Shown: positions 8,038 through 9,944 of the stretch, piece by piece
How positions within the stretch are numbered: position 1 is the first letter of the stretch
Layout: each line of letters starts with the position of its first letter
Assembly (NCBI GenBank): GCA_024688095.1
Contig: JAILEJ010000243.1
Coordinates: 1 to 9,944 of the forward strand
Direction of reading: 5' to 3'
Length of the DNA: 9,944 bases
From: Butyrivibrio sp.
Lineage (GTDB): Bacteria; Bacillota; Clostridia; Lachnospirales; Lachnospiraceae
The notes under the pieces: generated by a model
The model's database searches: none
What the model was told of the DNA's origin: nothing
Seen by the model: only the letters and a program-made list of their open reading frames with translations
Position numbers and translations under genes: made by a program

Positions 8038-8087
8038 ATCTATCCTCCAAATGTATTATTTTCATATCAAATCCCGTCTGTAACAAA

Positions 8088-8552
8088 TCAGGAAATATCA
8101 GCGCTTCTACCTGCTATCTGAACTTTATGTATACCGGACATTGCTTCAAGTCTGCTCACCATGCTTGTAATATCTCCGGTAGTTGGCAGAACCTGTATAC
8201 TAATAGATAATGATGCAACTCCATTAAGAGGAATTGACTGATGTATTGTCAGTATATTTGCCCCCGAATCAGCTATAAGCTTAAGAACATCTGATAGCAG
8301 TCCAAGCTCATCATTCATCTGAAAAGTCAGTGTTAATGTCGTTCCCTGAAGCGTATCGTGGAACTCATGAATATCATCCTTATATTTGTAAAAAGAACTG
8401 CGGCTTATTCCAAGCTGCAAGGCCGCTTCATTGACAGTTTTTACCTTGCCGGATTCAAGAAGTCTCTTGGCTTCAACAACCTTTAATAAAACCTCCGGAA
8501 CCGCCTGTTTCTTTATAACATAATAAGTATCATTATTATTGTTATTTTCCAT
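8088..8552 (-). CDS. ACT-domain protein with N-terminal helix-turn-helix (PheB/UPF0735 type)
   Basis: 154 residues. After an Asn-rich start (MENNNNN), residues about 15-62 form a small helical region with a helix-turn-helix-like stretch (VNEAALQLGISRSSFYKYKD, 40-59). Residues about 72-148 form an ACT domain with NDELGLLSDVL (80-90) and ANILTIHQSIPLNG (98-111), the hallmark of the UPF0735 family. B. subtilis PheB belongs to it and has been labelled a chorismate mutase, although it lacks that fold. Being first in an operon with hom and aspartokinase, it is more plausibly an amino-acid-binding regulator of this pathway; that is inference. The start at 8552 follows TAAGGA by about 10 nt. Family assignment is firm; ligand, DNA binding and target are unknown. 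Confidence 0.9.
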   Translation of the reverse strand: MENNNNNDTYYVIKKQAVPEVLLKVVEAKRLLESGKVKTVNEAALQLGISRSSFYKYKDDIHEFHDTLQGTTLTLTFQMNDELGLLSDVLKLIADSGANILTIHQSIPLNGVASLSISIQVLPTTGDITSMVSRLEAMSGIHKVQIAGRSADIS

Positions 8553-8653
8553 ATTTAACTAATCCTTACCGTAAAAAAGTTATCACTTCAGAGAATTTAT
8601 CTTTAAGAATTATTCGTTTTTGCATGGCGGACAATTGTACGCTAGCGAAAGAT

Positions 8654-8683
8654 ATTTTATCACACAACCTTTATATAAGGCAA
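8654..8683 (-). promoter_or_regulatory. Predicted promoter for the ACT protein-hom-lysC operon
   Basis: On the minus strand, TTGCCT (8678-8683) is followed after 18 nt by TAAAAT (8654-8659), which is preceded by TGA and so also has the extended -10 TGn element. The start would be near 8647, giving a leader of roughly 95 nt. The leader opens with the small palindrome CGCTAGCG and shows no T-box, lysine or other riboswitch core. Confidence 0.55.
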
Positions 8684-8703
8684 CCCTAAAAGATATACAA
8701 ATT

Positions 8704-8721
8704 TGTGAATATATATTCATA
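8704..8721. promoter_or_regulatory. ARG-box-like palindrome (candidate ArgR/AhrC operator)
   Basis: The 14-bp perfect palindrome TGAATATATATTCA (8706-8719), with its flanks, fits all defined positions of the 18-bp ARG-box consensus wnTGAATwwwwATTCAnw. It lies 20 bp upstream of the predicted -35 of the ACT-hom-lysC operon. No plus-strand gene follows it closely, so that operon is the natural target. In AT-rich DNA such a palindrome can occur by chance, and a single box is usually weaker than the paired boxes ArgR prefers. Confidence 0.45.
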
Positions 8722-8848
8722 ATAATAAAGAATTTTGCATAAAATCCATGTTCATAAAGCACCTTATTACTTCTTCTACTAAATGTAATAGACTATATAA
8801 AATCCTATTTCAGCGAAGAACCCTTATTCGGATGCGCATACTTAATAA

Positions 8849-8895
8849 AAAACAGCTATAAGTATGATGTACTTTATCATACTTACAGCTGTTTT
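8849..8895 (-). terminator. Intrinsic terminator of the Big_2 protein gene
   Basis: Two 20-nt arms (8849-8868 and 8876-8895) flank a 7-nt loop. Read on the minus strand, all 20 pairs form, with a single G-T wobble, and TTTTTTATTAAG closes the structure. On the plus strand the same position is an A-C mismatch. The hairpin therefore suits minus-strand transcription and should end the gene at 9008, leaving a 3' untranslated region of about 110 nt. Confidence 0.88.
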
Positions 8896-9007
8896 GAATT
8901 TAATATGCTTACATCCAAATCGAAGCTCAAGCGTGTTCTGAACGAAATAGGTTTTTATATAGTCGTCTGTATATTATTTACAAGTCTATAATCCGTTCAT
9001 AAACAAA

Positions 9008-9944
9008 TTATTTTACTGTTATCTTACATTTTGCTATATGTTTTCCGTCTTTTGTTTTAACAGTAATTGTTGCTGTACCCTTCTTAAGAGCTGTTACTTT
9101 ACCTGTTGAATCAACAGTTGCAATCTTGGAATTGCTTGTTTTCCATGTAACATCCTTAACTGTTGCATTAGTAGGTTTTACTTTTGCCTTAAGCTGATAT
9201 GTCTTTCCAAGTTTGATTTTCTTTGAAGACTTGTTAAGCTTAACACTTGTCACCTTGATAGCTTTCTTTACTGTAATCTTACATTTAGCTGAATAACTGC
9301 CATCCTTTGTGGTAACTGTGATTGTAGCTGTACCAACCTTCTTAGCCTTTACAAGACCGTTTGCATCAACCTTTGCAACCTTTGAATTACTTGTCTTATA
9401 TGTTACTTCCTGGTTTGTTGCATTTGTAGGATTAACTGTTGTCTCAATCTGGAAAGTCTGACCAACTCTTATTGTCTTTTTCTTCTTATTGAGCTTAACT
9501 CCTGTAACTGCAACAGTTTCTGTTGTCTCAACTGTCTGTGCCTGCTCTACTGTGTCTGACTTAGGTGTCTGTTCATCTTCAATATTAGTACTTGTATTAT
9601 CTGCCTCTGTACTATCTGTTGTTGATGCATCTTCTGCCTCTGTTGCATCTTCTGAAGGTGTTTCTGTACTCTGTGTATCTTCTGAAGGTGTTTCTGTACT
9701 CTGTGCATCTTCTGAGCTGCCTGTTGAACCAGTGTCTTCCTTGCTGTCATCTGTTTCAGCATCATCAGATGATGTTTCTGATGAACTGATCTGTCTGATA
9801 ACAATAGCACCCATACGGCTTGTTGTTGATGAATCAAATGTAAATGTCATCTGACCATCTTCTACAACGATGTTCTCAAGAACCTGCCATGAATATGATC
9901 CTGCTGTATTAGATACGTTATATGATGTACCTTCTACTGCACCC
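9008..9944 (-). CDS. Surface or secreted protein with two C-terminal Big_2 (bacterial Ig-like group 2) domains (partial, N-terminus beyond right edge)
   Basis: The frame is open to the right edge, giving 311 visible residues; the first in-frame ATG (9850) lies inside a domain and is not the start. Residues 1-53 look like the last strands of a beta-sandwich, possibly a carbohydrate-binding or galactose-binding-like module (SYSWQVLENIVVEDGQ, then FTFDSSTTSRMGAIVIRQ). Residues about 54-140 are a low-complexity Ser/Thr/Asp/Glu/Pro linker with two copies of a ten-residue unit, SEDxQSTETP. Two Big_2 domains follow (about 146-226 and 229-311), each with VTxVKLNK at the start, PTNAT, a KTSNSK strand, GTATITV and a final AKCKITVK. 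They share about 50 of 81 residues, indicating duplication. The protein stops right after the second domain: no LPxTG motif, membrane anchor or S-layer repeat. Such domains end many clostridial extracellular enzymes, often glycoside hydrolases, but the catalytic part is not visible. A strong terminator follows. Confidence 0.9.
   Translation of the reverse strand, partial: GAVEGTSYNVSNTAGSYSWQVLENIVVEDGQMTFTFDSSTTSRMGAIVIRQISSSETSSDDAETDDSKEDTGSTGSSEDAQSTETPSEDTQSTETPSEDATEAEDASTTDSTEADNTSTNIEDEQTPKSDTVEQAQTVETTETVAVTGVKLNKKKKTIRVGQTFQIETTVNPTNATNQEVTYKTSNSKVAKVDANGLVKAKKVGTATITVTTKDGSYSAKCKITVKKAIKVTSVKLNKSSKKIKLGKTYQLKAKVKPTNATVKDVTWKTSNSKIATVDSTGKVTALKKGTATITVKTKDGKHIAKCKITVK
9645..9716. 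repeat. 30-bp tandem repeat in the linker coding region (about 2.4 copies)
   Basis: Units at 9645-9674 and 9675-9704 differ by a single base, and a 12-nt partial third copy ends at 9716. The period is a multiple of three, so the repeat encodes a ten-residue unit (SEDxQSTETP in the minus frame) without shifting the frame. It sits in the flexible acidic linker before the Big_2 domains, where copy number can vary without disrupting a fold. Confidence 0.9.

Larger units (their letters stand above)
8553..9007. other. Intergenic region between the aspartate operon and the Big_2 protein gene
   Basis: 455 nt without a convincing gene. It holds the leader and promoter of the ACT-hom-lysC operon (8553-8683), the ARG-box-like site (8704-8721), about 125 nt of AT-rich sequence with nothing recognisable, the terminator of the right-hand gene (8849-8895), and that gene's long 3' untranslated stretch (8896-9007). 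Two very short frames, 8566-8625 minus and 8905-8991 plus, lack ribosome binding sites and are treated as observations only. Confidence 0.6.

Noticed and set aside
8553..8647. Possible lysine riboswitch or T-box before the aspartate-family operon
   Set aside because: The leader is about 95 nt, too short for either, and has no terminator/antiterminator pair or T-box sequence.
9645..9716. CRISPR-like direct repeats
   Set aside because: The copies are contiguous with no spacers and stay in frame within a coding sequence, so they form a protein tandem repeat.
9008..9850. A complete 280-residue gene starting at the ATG at 9850
   Set aside because: The frame continues upstream to the window edge with domain-like sequence and no ribosome site precedes that ATG, so it is an internal methionine.
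9489..9854. 121-codon plus-strand frame rich in Ser and Val, opposite the Big_2 protein linker
   Set aside because: Its composition is the mirror image of the repetitive Ser/Thr/Asp/Glu linker. The minus frame continues into clear Big_2 domains.

Overview
The window looks like chromosomal DNA from a low-GC, anaerobic Gram-positive of the Lachnospiraceae type, with a Butyrivibrio- or Roseburia-like flavour. This is inferred from the AT-rich intergenic DNA, the strong AAGGAGG-type ribosome binding sites, the clostridial forms of IMP dehydrogenase, homoserine dehydrogenase and aspartokinase, a surface protein with Big_2 domains, and a large multi-domain c-di-GMP protein. No tRNA, rRNA, CRISPR array, insertion sequence or phage gene was seen. 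All genes but one lie on the minus strand.

Left part (1-4131, minus): a cyclic-di-GMP signalling protein runs off the left edge. It has a PocR-like N-terminal region, then GAF, PAS and GGDEF domains and the start of an EAL domain, and it begins at a GTG codon at 2076. Upstream of it lies guaB (IMP dehydrogenase, committed step of GMP synthesis). guaB is the second gene of a short operon whose first gene encodes a small two-helix membrane protein of unknown function. A good sigma-A-type promoter sits at 4207-4235. A perfect 12-bp hairpin separates guaB from the signalling gene, so GTP synthesis and the GTP-consuming c-di-GMP enzyme are adjacent but probably not simply co-transcribed.

Middle (4132-5518): a very AT-rich 446-bp divergent spacer is followed by the only plus-strand gene, a single-pass membrane protein with an extracytoplasmic domain of unknown function. 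It converges on the aspartate-pathway operon, and both share a bidirectional terminator at 5415-5458.

Right-centre (5519-8552, minus): a tight operon for the aspartate amino-acid family, in the order ACT-domain/helix-turn-helix protein (PheB/UPF0735 type), hom (homoserine dehydrogenase), lysC-type aspartokinase. The last two overlap by 4 nt (ATGA). Every product carries an ACT or ACT-like domain, which fits amino-acid feedback. A promoter is predicted at 8654-8683, and just upstream of it is an exact match to the 18-bp ARG-box consensus bound by ArgR/AhrC.

Right end (8553-9944): a 455-bp non-coding stretch contains that promoter, the ARG-box-like palindrome and a strong intrinsic terminator for the last gene. 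That gene is the C-terminal part of a secreted or surface protein: the end of a beta-rich domain, a Ser/Thr/Asp/Glu-rich linker with a 30-bp tandem repeat, and two Big_2 domains. It runs off the right edge.

Most of the window is ordinary housekeeping and accessory content. No clear previously undescribed system was found. The most useful leads are the ARG box in front of the aspartate-family operon, the unknown N-terminal sensor of the c-di-GMP protein, and the two uncharacterised membrane proteins.
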